Shown here: piece after piece, positions 25,484-34,570 of the stretch
Numbering within the stretch: position 1 is the stretch's first letter
How the letters are laid out: each line of letters starts with the position of its first letter
Assembly (NCBI RefSeq): GCF_000745315.1
Contig: NZ_JQNQ01000001.1
Coordinates: forward strand, 1,178,001 to 1,242,000
Length of the DNA: 64,000 nucleotides
Origin: Salegentibacter sp. Hel_I_6
GTDB taxonomy: Bacteria; Bacteroidota; Bacteroidia; Flavobacteriales; Flavobacteriaceae
Direction: 5' to 3'
Notes under the pieces: model-generated
What the model saw: the letters and a program-made list of their open reading frames with translations, nothing else
Databases searched by the model: none
Told to the model about the DNA's origin: nothing
Program-made: the position numbers and the translations under genes

Positions 25484-26370
25484 CTTCTTTGGAAATAATT
25501 AATAATATAATCGAAGTCTATAAACGACAGGGCTCCCCAAAGTCCCTTAAAATAAGTGAACACATATTTGCTCTTTAGCGCAATTTTGCTTCGAGAAATG
25601 ATTTTTCTAAAAAAATGCTGTTGAAACTTAAACTTATCGTCTTCTTCACTTATAGCTTGTATAGTATTTTTATAAACCAATAAATCAGCAAGAATCATTG
25701 AGCGGATAGTTGTGGGTGAATTAATGCCATTGATACTTTGCGAATGTTGTCGATAAAAGAACAAGCATTCATTAACAATCTTATAATTGGCGCTTTGGGC
25801 CAGTATTCGATTGAAAAATTCATAATCCTGCTTGCGTTGCAATGTTTCATTCCAAAGTTTTTTTCCATCTAGAAAATCCCTGCGAAACATTGGAGCATTA
25901 GTCTGGAAATTAATCCTCCCTAGTGCTTGATCAAGAACCGGAGTTGTTCCCGATAGCTTATCCCAATCCCCAATTTTATTTTCAATCTTCCCTTTAAAAA
26001 TGGCTCCTTTACAAACAACAAAATCTGAATAAGATTTTTTGAATTCTTGAACTTTCAATTCTAAAAATCTAGGATGCATTAAGTCGTCAGAATCAAACCA
26101 TTGTATAAAATTACCACTAGCTTTTTCAAACCCAAAATTTCTACACGTATTTGCGCATTTAATTCGATTATTTGGTCTTTTCAAGAACTTAATCCTTTTA
26201 TCCTTCTTGCTATATTTAATTATAATTTTTTCTGAATCATCTACTGAGTCATCATCAACAAGAATACATTCCCAATTGAAATAGGTTTGATTTAATACCG
26301 AATTTAAGGTCTCATCAATCCATTTAGAACTATTGTAAGTGGGAATTATTATTGAAATTAACTCATTCAT
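25480..26370 (-). CDS. GT2 family glycosyltransferase
   Basis: The 296-aa enzyme begins ISIIIPTYNSSKWIDETLNS, continues with WECILVDDDSVDDSE and has FIQWFDSDDLMHPRF near residue 90 as the DXD site. QRKQDYEFFNRILA gives the acceptor-side acidic motif. It belongs to the same paralogous group as the GT2 genes at 28778, 30555 and 31499, which share NQTYxxWECIxVDD. The 3' end overlaps the next gene by 4 bp. Confidence 0.88.
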   Translation of the reverse strand: MNELISIIIPTYNSSKWIDETLNSVLNQTYFNWECILVDDDSVDDSEKIIIKYSKKDKRIKFLKRPNNRIKCANTCRNFGFEKASGNFIQWFDSDDLMHPRFLELKVQEFKKSYSDFVVCKGAIFKGKIENKIGDWDKLSGTTPVLDQALGRINFQTNAPMFRRDFLDGKKLWNETLQRKQDYEFFNRILAQSANYKIVNECLFFYRQHSQSINGINSPTTIRSMILADLLVYKNTIQAISEEDDKFKFQQHFFRKIISRSKIALKSKYVFTYFKGLWGALSFIDFDYIINYFQRR

Positions 26371-26371
26371 C

Positions 26372-27568
26372 TTAAGATTGATTATTAAAAGTATTTGACA
26401 ATCGTTCAGTTTTTTGAATTAATTGAGTGATCTCATTTAGATACAACTCACCTATTTTTTGATTTGAATAATTTTCGATAATTTTTTTTCGCAAATTGCA
26501 GGAAATATTTTCTAAGGCAGTTGTCTCTTCGCTCTTTAATTTCCGGATAGCTGAATCTAAGGTTGAAATTTCATTAATATTGAACCAAAAATCATTATTT
26601 GTACCTTCCAATCGATCTTCCATCGCACCTACTCTTGTACTAATTATAATTTTTCCTGCAGCCATTGCCTCTAACCCAGTGTAAGGTCCCGCTTCTTCAT
26701 AAGAACTAATAATTAAAACATCAATTTTAGCGAAAAATGATTCGAGCTTATCCTGTGCTACAGCTCCCAAATATGTTGAATTAGGATTGGTTTTAATATT
26801 CTTTAAAATTTCATTTTTTAGCGGACCATCTCCCGCAATAAAAAATTGCTCATCTCTGCTTCCGAAAAATTCTGATAACTCTAAAGCTCCTTTTTCTTTA
26901 GTAAATCGTCCTAAAAAACCAAACCTCAAATTTCTTTCTTTTTTTAGTTTCAATTTTAGTAATTGTTCTTCTTGTAAACTCGCCTGGTCGATAATTGAAT
27001 AAGGAACTTTTAAGTTAAATAATTTATTTGCAGTTCTATTAGAGTGATGAATAAAACGGCTAATCTTTTTAAAATGCTTACACTCAAACACCTCTCCATT
27101 AATATTACCCGTAGTCCTGAAAACACAAGGAATATTTTCTTTTTGGCAGAACTCAATAATTTCTTCTGCAAAGTTAGAATGTAGCTGCATTACAAGTAAA
27201 ACTAAATCAGATTTAGAAATTTTATTTCTAAGTAAATTAGAACGCTTTTCATCATATTTTAAATATTTCTTTGTAAAATAATTATTTCCGAAAGTGGATC
27301 GCCTTTTCCTTAAACCATTTTTAAAATATGTGAGAAAATTTATTATTCGAAAAATTAAAAATTCATCATATACCAATCGGTCTAAGAAATTTATTTTAAT
27401 GTTATTTAAATCAGTAAAAATTAACGACTTATTATTAAAATATTCACTTGATATTATTTCAACTGTATGATCGTTTGTTAGGGCTCGCCCGATTTGGTTA
27501 ATTTCAATAACCCTTCCACCCGTATTAGCAACTGGACCAAAAATTAAGACCTTTTTATTTTTCAGAAT
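26372..27568 (-). CDS. GT4 family glycosyltransferase with non-AUG start
   Basis: The conserved C-terminal half has LRFGFLGRFTKEKGALELSE, FFIAGDGP, YLGAVAQDKLE and EAGPYTGLEAMAAGKIIIST (EX7E). The first in-frame ATG is at 27374-27376, but starting there removes the acceptor domain N-terminus. Upstream the frame stays open and encodes KKVLIFGPVANTGGRVIEIN, the expected GT4 start, so the true start lies upstream. No ATG, GTG or TTG is available there. ATT at 27566-27568 or CTG at 27563-27565 is the best candidate, giving about 398 aa and a 14-bp overlap with the upstream gene. Confidence 0.75.
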   Translation of the reverse strand: MLKNKKVLIFGPVANTGGRVIEINQIGRALTNDHTVEIISSEYFNNKSLIFTDLNNIKINFLDRLVYDEFLIFRIINFLTYFKNGLRKRRSTFGNNYFTKKYLKYDEKRSNLLRNKISKSDLVLLVMQLHSNFAEEIIEFCQKENIPCVFRTTGNINGEVFECKHFKKISRFIHHSNRTANKLFNLKVPYSIIDQASLQEEQLLKLKLKKERNLRFGFLGRFTKEKGALELSEFFGSRDEQFFIAGDGPLKNEILKNIKTNPNSTYLGAVAQDKLESFFAKIDVLIISSYEEAGPYTGLEAMAAGKIIISTRVGAMEDRLEGTNNDFWFNINEISTLDSAIRKLKSEETTALENISCNLRKKIIENYSNQKIGELYLNEITQLIQKTERLSNTFNNQS

Positions 27569-28781
27569 TGGTAGTATTAATAATATAATTCAACTTTTTT
27601 CTAAATTCCGTTTGTGAAAAATAGCCTTCTAATTCATATTTTTTAGGTTCCTTATTTAGAACCTGACTTATTGTAAGCATTAAATTTTCAGCTATATCTT
27701 TCTTGCGGTAAGAACTAAAAATTCCATTTTCCTTAGCCAATCTTTTCAATTCACTCCTTTCAGGACCCAATATAAAAAGGTGTTTTTTCAGTTGGATTAA
27801 AACTGGCACTTTTCCCGGCAAAATATTGCTATGACTTGAATTATTCTCTAATATTAGGCCTATATCTGTTTCATTTTTTAATTCTTCAAATGAAATATTG
27901 AAACTAGCGAATGATCTTATTTCTATATTAGGATGATTATTATATTTCATTTTCAACTCATTCACTCCTTCCCCTTTTATTCTTAAAAACACTTCAGTCT
28001 CTTTTTTAATAACCGGATTTTTATCAACTAGCTCTACATACACATCAAGGAAATTTGTAAGACTGCGTCCTAATTGAATAGCCCCATGATAAGTAATACA
28101 AACACACTTTCTCTTTTTCCTGATTGCATTTTTATCTTCAATTTTTAGATCAAATGCTTTTGGAGTAAATTGATGGGGAAGCGTATGGAACTTTTTTCTG
28201 GTTCCGTATAGAAATTCTAGATCCTGGGATAATAATTTTGAAGGAGAGATACAAGCTTGTGAACGATCTACAACCCCTTGCATTCTTTTCAACTTCTGCA
28301 GCTCTAAATTTGTAAGGAACGATTGTGATCCAGTATCCCAATAACCAGGAAAAGGGTCATGAAAATTAATTATTGACTTTTCTAATAATTCTGGATTGTG
28401 TATAGCGCCTAAAATAAGTTCAAATGCTGTACCTGAGCTTCTCAAAAATACAAGATCATATAATGAAGAGTCTATCTTTTTTAATTCTTGTCCAAATAAT
28501 TTCTCGATATACAAGTCCTTCAATGAAATACCCGTCAGCCTCCAATAAGGTTTATTTAAAAATATTGTTTTACCAGGAATTTTCTTATAAATGACTTTCT
28601 CATCATAATTATCCACGCCTAGTAGCTTTGGCTTCACATCTGTCGTGTGATTTTTTAAGTAAAAAACATCAATCTTGAAATCTGGATAGCATTCCTTCAA
28701 TTTATAGATAAAAGACCTGGAAACAATGCCTTCACTTGTTCCCGAAATCCGAAGGTCTTGCGCTACAACCAATATTCTCAT
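27555..28781 (-). CDS. Putative GT-B glycosyltransferase
   Basis: The 408-aa protein looks like a divergent GT-B enzyme. It begins MRILVVAQDLRISGTSEGIV, has CISPSKLLSQDLEF (the AxSxxL step typical of GT4 acceptor domains), then CVCITYHGAIQLGRSLTNFL opening the donor domain, FLRIKGEG, and a diverged donor site in LILENNSSHSNILPGKVPVL where GT4 enzymes have EX7E. The terminal Glu of that motif is not obvious, so activity is uncertain. It overlaps the preceding GT2 gene by 4 bp and the following GT4 gene by about 14 bp. Confidence 0.65.
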   Translation of the reverse strand: MRILVVAQDLRISGTSEGIVSRSFIYKLKECYPDFKIDVFYLKNHTTDVKPKLLGVDNYDEKVIYKKIPGKTIFLNKPYWRLTGISLKDLYIEKLFGQELKKIDSSLYDLVFLRSSGTAFELILGAIHNPELLEKSIINFHDPFPGYWDTGSQSFLTNLELQKLKRMQGVVDRSQACISPSKLLSQDLEFLYGTRKKFHTLPHQFTPKAFDLKIEDKNAIRKKRKCVCITYHGAIQLGRSLTNFLDVYVELVDKNPVIKKETEVFLRIKGEGVNELKMKYNNHPNIEIRSFASFNISFEELKNETDIGLILENNSSHSNILPGKVPVLIQLKKHLFILGPERSELKRLAKENGIFSSYRKKDIAENLMLTISQVLNKEPKKYELEGYFSQTEFRKKLNYIINTTNSEK

Positions 28782-29713
28782 AAATATTTTTTTTTAAACC
28801 TTAAATATTTACTTATCAAGGGATAGTACCTTCTAATCACCTGGTATCTATAAATTTTAGTCCTTGATAGATTAGTTAATTTACCTAGAAAATTAATTAA
28901 TGCGCGATCATTTAGGAGAAACGCCAACTGTATAAAATACCTGGTCAAAAAAGGCGTTAACAACTCTTTTTCCTGCAAATTTATAGCAACCAGTTGAATA
29001 GCTTTTATTTTAGATTCCCTTCTAATTTTATCACCTAAGTAAAACTCCCCCGTATTCGAGGCATTATGCTTTCTGCCAAAATAAAGTGTTTTATCAATAC
29101 TAATACCAGTGAAACCATTCGACAATAAACGAGAGTAAAGTTCCCATTCTTCTGCGTATAACAGCTCCTCGTTAAATCTGTTGTTGAAAAAACATTCTTT
29201 TTTCCAAATTACGGCGCAAGAATTAAATGGCAATTCATGTGTAATTATTTTTTCTAAATTTTTATAATCTATGTGCTTAGAGCTATAATTTAGATTTCTA
29301 TTAAATTCCCGATTAAATTCCCCAAAAAATACCTCCCTGGTATAATGACAAAAATGAAAATCATTTTTTTTAAGAATAGGAATAGTAATTTTAAAATGAT
29401 TCGGATGTGCGATATCATCATCGTCAAAAAAAACTATGTAATCTCCCTTAGCTAATTCAATACCATAATTCCGGCAGCCGGGCAAACCCTTTTTGTGTTT
29501 TGCACTTCTAGGTAAATAACGAAATCTGGAATCGCTTAAAGAAGGTTTTATAGCTTCCTTTGTCTCATCAGTCGAACCATCATCTATTATTATACATTCC
29601 CAATTTTCGAAAGTCTGGTTTTGTATAGAAGTTAAGCTCTCATGAATTAAATGCGCCCTGTTATAAGTGGCCATAATTATGCTAACCTCTGGTTTTTTAT
29701 GTAAGGTCACCAT
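28778..29713 (-). CDS. GT2 family glycosyltransferase
   Basis: The 311-aa GT-A enzyme has VSIIMATYNRAHLIHESLTS, WECIIIDDGSTDETKE, GCRNYGIELAKGDYIVFFDD with DDDDIAHPNHF as the metal site near residue 96, and LLYAEEWELYSRLL as the acceptor-side acidic motif. The C-terminus is Lys/Arg/aromatic-rich and may be membrane-associated. It overlaps both neighbours by a few bases. Confidence 0.89.
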   Translation of the reverse strand: MVTLHKKPEVSIIMATYNRAHLIHESLTSIQNQTFENWECIIIDDGSTDETKEAIKPSLSDSRFRYLPRSAKHKKGLPGCRNYGIELAKGDYIVFFDDDDIAHPNHFKITIPILKKNDFHFCHYTREVFFGEFNREFNRNLNYSSKHIDYKNLEKIITHELPFNSCAVIWKKECFFNNRFNEELLYAEEWELYSRLLSNGFTGISIDKTLYFGRKHNASNTGEFYLGDKIRRESKIKAIQLVAINLQEKELLTPFLTRYFIQLAFLLNDRALINFLGKLTNLSRTKIYRYQVIRRYYPLISKYLRFKKKYL

Positions 29714-30546
29714 TTTAAAATCCTTTTTATCCTTCGTAGGGGATTTAAAAACGCTTTTCCAAGCCTAAACTCTAATCGTTGAGTATGTTTAATTTTTTCC
29801 CTTTCTTCTCTTTCAATTTTACCTAATAAATGTTCTACAAACACTTCAAAATACTGCTTATATAGATTCTGATGCTTAAAATAGATATATTTTTGTAACT
29901 CATATTTAATTTTATTAGCAGAACCCCTCATAGATTTTTTTTTCTGGCGGTAATTAAACAATGCTTCCTCTAAAACATAGGCATAGCCTCCAGGCTTAAG
30001 TAATCTTATATAAAATTCCCAATCTTCAAAGCCCTCTTGCATAGATTCATCATACTTCCCAACCAAACCCCAATCCTGCTTTCTAATCATAGAATTTCCG
30101 ATTGCAGCGTTATATCCTAGAAAGTTTTTAATATCTCCCCCAGCTGGCTTAAAAATATCTATCACACCATTTTCATTAAATCGTCTTGCATAACAGGTTA
30201 CTATTTTAACAGACTTATCTTCAGAAATAATGGGTAGAGCCTTTTCACAAAATTCAGGTTCAAAAAAGTCATCAGAATCTAATAGAACAATAAAATCTCC
30301 TTTAGCATTTTCAATACCAATATTTCTTGCCGCACTTAAGCCTTTATTTTCCTGAGTAATTAGTAAATCGATTTTAGGTTCAAGTTCTTTTAATACTCTT
30401 TTAGTTTCCATATTTGAACCATCATCTACAACAATAATTTCTTTATTACCCCAAGTTTGACTGATAGCACTTTGTACAGCTTCTTCTATATAAACTGCAT
30501 CATTATAGCAAGGAATTATAATGGATATTATATCGTTTATAGACAT
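29707..30546 (-). CDS. GT2 family glycosyltransferase
   Basis: The 279-aa GT-A enzyme has ISIIIPCYNDAVYIEEAVQS, NKEIIVVDDGSNMETK, ITQENKGLSAARNIGIENAK, FIVLLDSDDFFEPEF (DXD near residue 90) and QEGFEDWEFYIRLLKPGGYA with the catalytic-type ED. It overlaps the downstream GT2 by 7 bp and lies 8 bp after the upstream GT2. The donor is unknown. Confidence 0.9.
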   Translation of the reverse strand: MSINDIISIIIPCYNDAVYIEEAVQSAISQTWGNKEIIVVDDGSNMETKRVLKELEPKIDLLITQENKGLSAARNIGIENAKGDFIVLLDSDDFFEPEFCEKALPIISEDKSVKIVTCYARRFNENGVIDIFKPAGGDIKNFLGYNAAIGNSMIRKQDWGLVGKYDESMQEGFEDWEFYIRLLKPGGYAYVLEEALFNYRQKKKSMRGSANKIKYELQKYIYFKHQNLYKQYFEVFVEHLLGKIEREEREKIKHTQRLEFRLGKAFLNPLRRIKRILKW

Positions 30547-30554
30547 CGTCAGCT

Positions 30555-31502
30555 TTATTTTTTTAAAACAAGTTTTCGTACTGTATTAAAGCCAATATAT
30601 CTTTTATGATTTAATTTCGAAATATAATATAAAGAGAAAAACATCGATTTAAAGAAAAACAATAAAGAAATATTTCTCGTTTTTACACCTAAAGATAGAG
30701 TTTTCTTAAAATACTTAAACGAAAAATCATCGCAAAATAATGATTTAATGATCTTATAAAAATATGCAGAATTATAATTTCTAAATTCATTTTTATATTT
30801 CTTGGCAAACTTTAATTGGTATTTCCAGATTTGTATTTGATCACGCTTTGAAACATTGTTAGTACGATAAAAAGTATCAATCTTACCTTCTATATCTGTT
30901 ACTATTTTTCCATCTGCCAATAAAGATTTTACATGTAGGACTGGATCTTCCAAAAGAAGAAATTCAGTGTCGAAACCGTTTAATTCTCTAAGATATTGTT
31001 TTTTCCAAATTGTTGAAATTACAGTAAAAGGATAACTTCCATCGAGGAAGCTTTTTAAATAAAAATCTTTTTCATTTTGCAAATTTGGCAAAGTGTTAAA
31101 TAGCTGCGGCACGCTACCGGTATGAAAATTTGCAGTTTTAAATACCCAAAGATTGTTTCTAGGATAATTAATTATAAATTGTATTCTGTTTTCTAAGCAG
31201 GACTTACTAAGAAGATCATCAGAATCAAGAAATTGAATAAAATCACCAATGGAATTTCGAATTCCTATATTCCGACACCCTGCTGCCCCTTTTGATAGTT
31301 CTTCAGGTCTCTGAAAAAGTTTAATTCTTGGATCTTTTTTCCTGTAGAAATTAATTAATTCCTCTGTATAATCGTCAGATCTATCATCTACAACAATACA
31401 TTCCCAATGAGAATAGGTTTGGTTAATTACAGAGTCCAAAGTTTCCCCAATTAAATGAGAACGATTATATGTAGGTATTATAATAGAAACTAAAGGCCTC
31501 AC
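30555..31502 (-). CDS. GT2 family glycosyltransferase, GTG start
   Basis: The 315-aa protein has PLVSIIIPTYNRSHLIGETL, WECIVVDDRSDDYTEEL, GCRNIGIRNS and FIQFLDSDDLLSKS near residue 90. LLLEDPVLHVKSLLADG provides the acceptor-side acidic residues. It is a close paralogue of the gene at 31499-32467 in its first ~70 residues. The start is GTG, overlapping the upstream TGA stop (GTGA). Confidence 0.88.
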   Translation of the reverse strand: MRPLVSIIIPTYNRSHLIGETLDSVINQTYSHWECIVVDDRSDDYTEELINFYRKKDPRIKLFQRPEELSKGAAGCRNIGIRNSIGDFIQFLDSDDLLSKSCLENRIQFIINYPRNNLWVFKTANFHTGSVPQLFNTLPNLQNEKDFYLKSFLDGSYPFTVISTIWKKQYLRELNGFDTEFLLLEDPVLHVKSLLADGKIVTDIEGKIDTFYRTNNVSKRDQIQIWKYQLKFAKKYKNEFRNYNSAYFYKIIKSLFCDDFSFKYFKKTLSLGVKTRNISLLFFFKSMFFSLYYISKLNHKRYIGFNTVRKLVLKK

Positions 31503-32467
31503 ATTTTTATTTTAAGGTTCAGTAATTTTTTTTCAATTCTGTAACTTCTTCTCTTTAGACTAAATATAATCCCTCCAAAAAATAAAAACTTAGATGCAAC
31601 TTTAATATCAATACTTTTTAAACAGGAAGTAACTTGAATTAAAATATACTTTGCATTTTTATAATGGGAGTTATCAATACTATCAAAATAAAATAATAGT
31701 ATGTTTTTATATAAATAATTAAATAATTCTAGGTCTTTTATCTTTATAGCTTTTTTTAAATTTTCAATTGCTATATAACTCCGGGATTCTCTATGATAAT
31801 TAATATAATATTTATCTTCGTTAGATTTTGATAACTGATGTTGCCTGTAAAGGAATAAAGGTTTATCAACAATATTATACCTCTGCGGATTTAATTTAAA
31901 AAATAATCTTGAAAAAAATTCTGCTTCCTGCCCTCGCGTGATTTGAGTATTAAATAAAGAAACTCCTGACAAAAATTCTCTTTTGAATAAAACAGAATTT
32001 GTAATTATTTGGTTTTTCCATAAAATCATTCCTTTAAATAATTCATTTTTCAAATCAAATTTTAGTGTCTTTCTATCATTTAAAGATTCATTCACTAAAT
32101 ATCCTGTAGTAATAATAAAATAATGTTTCTCATCAATAAATTCCAGTCTTGCTTGAATTAATTTTTTGAACATCACATCATCATCATCAAACCACTGAAT
32201 ATACGCCCCACTACTTAATTCAAAACCATAATTTCTACAAGCATTTGCGCCTTTCGGTCGATCTTGTGGGCGATGATGATATTGTATTCTGGAATCTTTT
32301 CCACAATAAAACTCCAGTAATTCTTCAGTATAATCGGCAGAACCATCATCTACCACAATACATTCCCAATTTTGGTAAGTTTGTGCAATAACCGAGTCTA
32401 AAGTTTCCCCGATTAAGTGAGCGCGGTTGTAAGTGGGAATTATTATGGAAACTAAATCTTCATTCAT
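31499..32467 (-). CDS. GT2 family glycosyltransferase
   Basis: The 322-aa protein has LVSIIIPTYNRAHLIGETLD, WECIVVDDGSADYTEEL, NACRNYGFELSSGAYIQWFD with DDDVMFKK near residue 93, and TRGQEAEFFSRLFF. The N-terminal 75 residues are nearly the same as in the next gene, while the rest diverges, suggesting duplication plus gene conversion of the donor-binding half. A 23-bp gap separates it from the methyltransferase gene. Confidence 0.88.
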   Translation of the reverse strand: MNEDLVSIIIPTYNRAHLIGETLDSVIAQTYQNWECIVVDDGSADYTEELLEFYCGKDSRIQYHHRPQDRPKGANACRNYGFELSSGAYIQWFDDDDVMFKKLIQARLEFIDEKHYFIITTGYLVNESLNDRKTLKFDLKNELFKGMILWKNQIITNSVLFKREFLSGVSLFNTQITRGQEAEFFSRLFFKLNPQRYNIVDKPLFLYRQHQLSKSNEDKYYINYHRESRSYIAIENLKKAIKIKDLELFNYLYKNILLFYFDSIDNSHYKNAKYILIQVTSCLKSIDIKVASKFLFFGGIIFSLKRRSYRIEKKLLNLKIKM

Positions 32468-32490
32468 TTAAAGCCGATAATATTAAATAA

Positions 32491-33150
32491 TTATTTCCCC
32501 TTTCTTAGAACAATAGTATAACCCGTTTTTTGATACTTTTTAAAACCTTTCTTACGTAAAAATTCATAAGCCTGAAAAGTCACCTTAGATATAAGGTTTT
32601 TAGATCTTTTTAATGTGTAAAACATTTTCTTTTCCAGAAATCGGTATTGTAATTTCTCAACAGTATAATTTTTAGCAATTGGTTCTCGGGTTAAATTATC
32701 ACAAAATCCCGAGCACAAATATTTCTGAAAAATAAAAGGATTATATGGCTTAATATGAGAAAGATCGTCATAGAATCCTTCCCACATTAGAGGTGCGGAT
32801 ATCACAATAGCACCCCCTGGCTTACAGCATCTATCGAATTCCTTAAGTGTATCATATACTTCTTGAGGCTGCAAATGCTCAATAACATGACTCATATGAA
32901 TTACATCGAAAAAGGTATCGTCAAATGGTAATTCAGGAAGTCGTCCTAAATAGACATTTTTATAATTTGCCTCTAAGGATTTAATACTGCTAGGATTTCC
33001 TTCAAATAAATATATATTTTTTTGATTACAAAAATCTGCGAAATTTCCATTACCCGCACCTACATCCAAAACAGTACTCTTTGGTCCAATTAGATCTTTT
33101 CCTATTTGAAAAAAAGGTTCTCTGCTATGCGTTACAAATTTCTCATTCAT
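32491..33150 (-). CDS. Class I SAM-dependent methyltransferase
   Basis: The 219-aa protein has a Methyltransf_11-type SAM site: STVLDVGAGNGNFADFC near residue 25, IYLFEGNPSSIKSLE, LPELPFDDTFFDVIHMSHVI, EHLQPQEVYDTLKEF and CCKPGGAIVISAPL. It overlaps the wzt start by 4 bp. In several O-antigen systems exported by ABC transporters, a methyltransferase next to wzt caps the non-reducing end of the chain, and Wzt recognises the cap. That role is inferred here from gene order. Confidence 0.82.
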   Translation of the reverse strand: MNEKFVTHSREPFFQIGKDLIGPKSTVLDVGAGNGNFADFCNQKNIYLFEGNPSSIKSLEANYKNVYLGRLPELPFDDTFFDVIHMSHVIEHLQPQEVYDTLKEFDRCCKPGGAIVISAPLMWEGFYDDLSHIKPYNPFIFQKYLCSGFCDNLTREPIAKNYTVEKLQYRFLEKKMFYTLKRSKNLISKVTFQAYEFLRKKGFKKYQKTGYTIVLRKGK

Positions 33151-34385
33151 ATTTTCTTCCAGTTTGCATCTTCAATTACGGGATAGCCATTTTTACTTGA
33201 TATAGGACCGCCTTTTCTAATATTTCCTTCTTTAACTAACAAGTTAAAAACTTCTTGTTGAAAATCGTAAACTTGAACAGCTGTCCCAAGCCAAATATTA
33301 GCAGTATATAAACCCGAGGTCATCCTAAATTTATCTAATTTTCCAATTATCGTGTTTTTTCCTACCTTTAAATCAAAAATTTCTCCGCTATGCCCAGAAT
33401 ATATTTGATATAAAGGTTGTGATTCTTTTCCTTTTAAAGTAAACGAGAATTCAACTGATGTTTCTATTTTTGATTCTATTATAACTTCAAATTCAAAGCT
33501 CTTTCCAGTCGCAACTTCCGAAATGATTTGAAATGACCGCACATAAATATCTTTTTCTGATTCACTATTGCGGTACATTGTGTCCGGTATTAAATTCTGA
33601 GAATCCAGATAAAAATCTACAGTTTCAGATGGTTTTCCTTCAAAGACATTTCTACCATCTTCCAAATAAATTGCTTTTGTACAAAGGTTTTGTATTGCTA
33701 CCATATTATGGCTAACAAAAAGCACGGTCCTCCCTTCCCCGGTAGAAAGGTCCTGCATTTTCCCAATGGCTTTTTTTTGAAATTCGGCGTCACCTACAGC
33801 CAACACTTCATCTACCACTAAGATCTCAGGTTCAAGATGAGCAGCAACTGCAAAACCCAATCTCACCGTCATCCCGCTGCTGTAACGCTTTACCGGCGTC
33901 TCAATATATTTTTCACAACCCGAGAAGGCGATGATCTCATCCAGTTTAGCTTTAATTTCAGCTTTGCTCATTCCAAGCACAGCTCCATTCATAAAGATAT
34001 TTTCTTTACCGGTCAATTCTCCATGAAAGCCCGTTCCTACTTCCAATAAGGATGCTATTCTACCTTTAGTTTTTATACTGCCGGTGGTTGGTGCGGTTAC
34101 CCTGGAAAGAATTTTTAACAGGGTAGATTTACCGGCTCCGTTTTTACCAATAATCCCTAGGACTTCTCCCTGCTTAACTTCAAAATTTATATCCCGTAAA
34201 GCCCAAACATAATCTTCGGTAGCTTTGGCGCTTCTATCATTCACGCCACCAACTTTTAAATAAGGATCTTCCTTGCCGCGCAGACTATGCCACCACCTAT
34301 TTAGATCGTGCTGCAAACTACCGGTACCAACCGTACCCAGGCGATATTGTTTAGAAATATTTTCAGCTTTTAATATTACACCCAT
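33147..34385 (-). CDS. wzt: O-antigen ABC transporter ATPase with C-terminal glycan-binding-type domain
   Basis: Wzt powers export of the lipid-linked polysaccharide across the inner membrane with Wzm. The 412-aa protein has an N-terminal nucleotide-binding domain (about 1-255): Walker A GIIGKNGAGKST near residue 82, signature YSSGMTVRLGFAVA, Walker B EILVVDEVLAVGD and the switch His in LFVSHNM. The extra C-terminal domain (about 275-412, beta-rich: KSFEFEVIIESKIETSVEFS, MTSGLYTANIWLG) matches the Wzt C-terminal domain that binds the chain end in systems such as E. coli O9a. Wzm lies just upstream. Confidence 0.92.
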   Translation of the reverse strand: MGVILKAENISKQYRLGTVGTGSLQHDLNRWWHSLRGKEDPYLKVGGVNDRSAKATEDYVWALRDINFEVKQGEVLGIIGKNGAGKSTLLKILSRVTAPTTGSIKTKGRIASLLEVGTGFHGELTGKENIFMNGAVLGMSKAEIKAKLDEIIAFSGCEKYIETPVKRYSSGMTVRLGFAVAAHLEPEILVVDEVLAVGDAEFQKKAIGKMQDLSTGEGRTVLFVSHNMVAIQNLCTKAIYLEDGRNVFEGKPSETVDFYLDSQNLIPDTMYRNSESEKDIYVRSFQIISEVATGKSFEFEVIIESKIETSVEFSFTLKGKESQPLYQIYSGHSGEIFDLKVGKNTIIGKLDKFRMTSGLYTANIWLGTAVQVYDFQQEVFNLLVKEGNIRKGGPISSKNGYPVIEDANWKKI

Positions 34386-34532
34386 ATTTCAGTTTGCAGG
34401 ATTAAAGTAAGCAGTTAGCAGTTAAAAAATTATGGTGGAAAAATAAGAAAATTTTACGGGTTCTTCCGTTTTACAAGTTTCAGTTTTCCAACTCTGTAAT
34501 TTCATTCATCTGTGCTTTACACCTTCTGAATT

Positions 34533-34568
34533 AACGCCTACCGACTATAGACTATCGCCTAATAACTA
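34533..34568. repeat. Short heptamer-like run (CTANNNN units)
   Basis: Five seven-base units with a CTA core (CTACCGA, CTATAGA, CTATCGC, CTAATAA, CTAACTT) lie between wzm and wzt. It resembles the larger heptamer arrays but has a different core. Confidence 0.4.
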
Positions 34569-34570
34569 AC

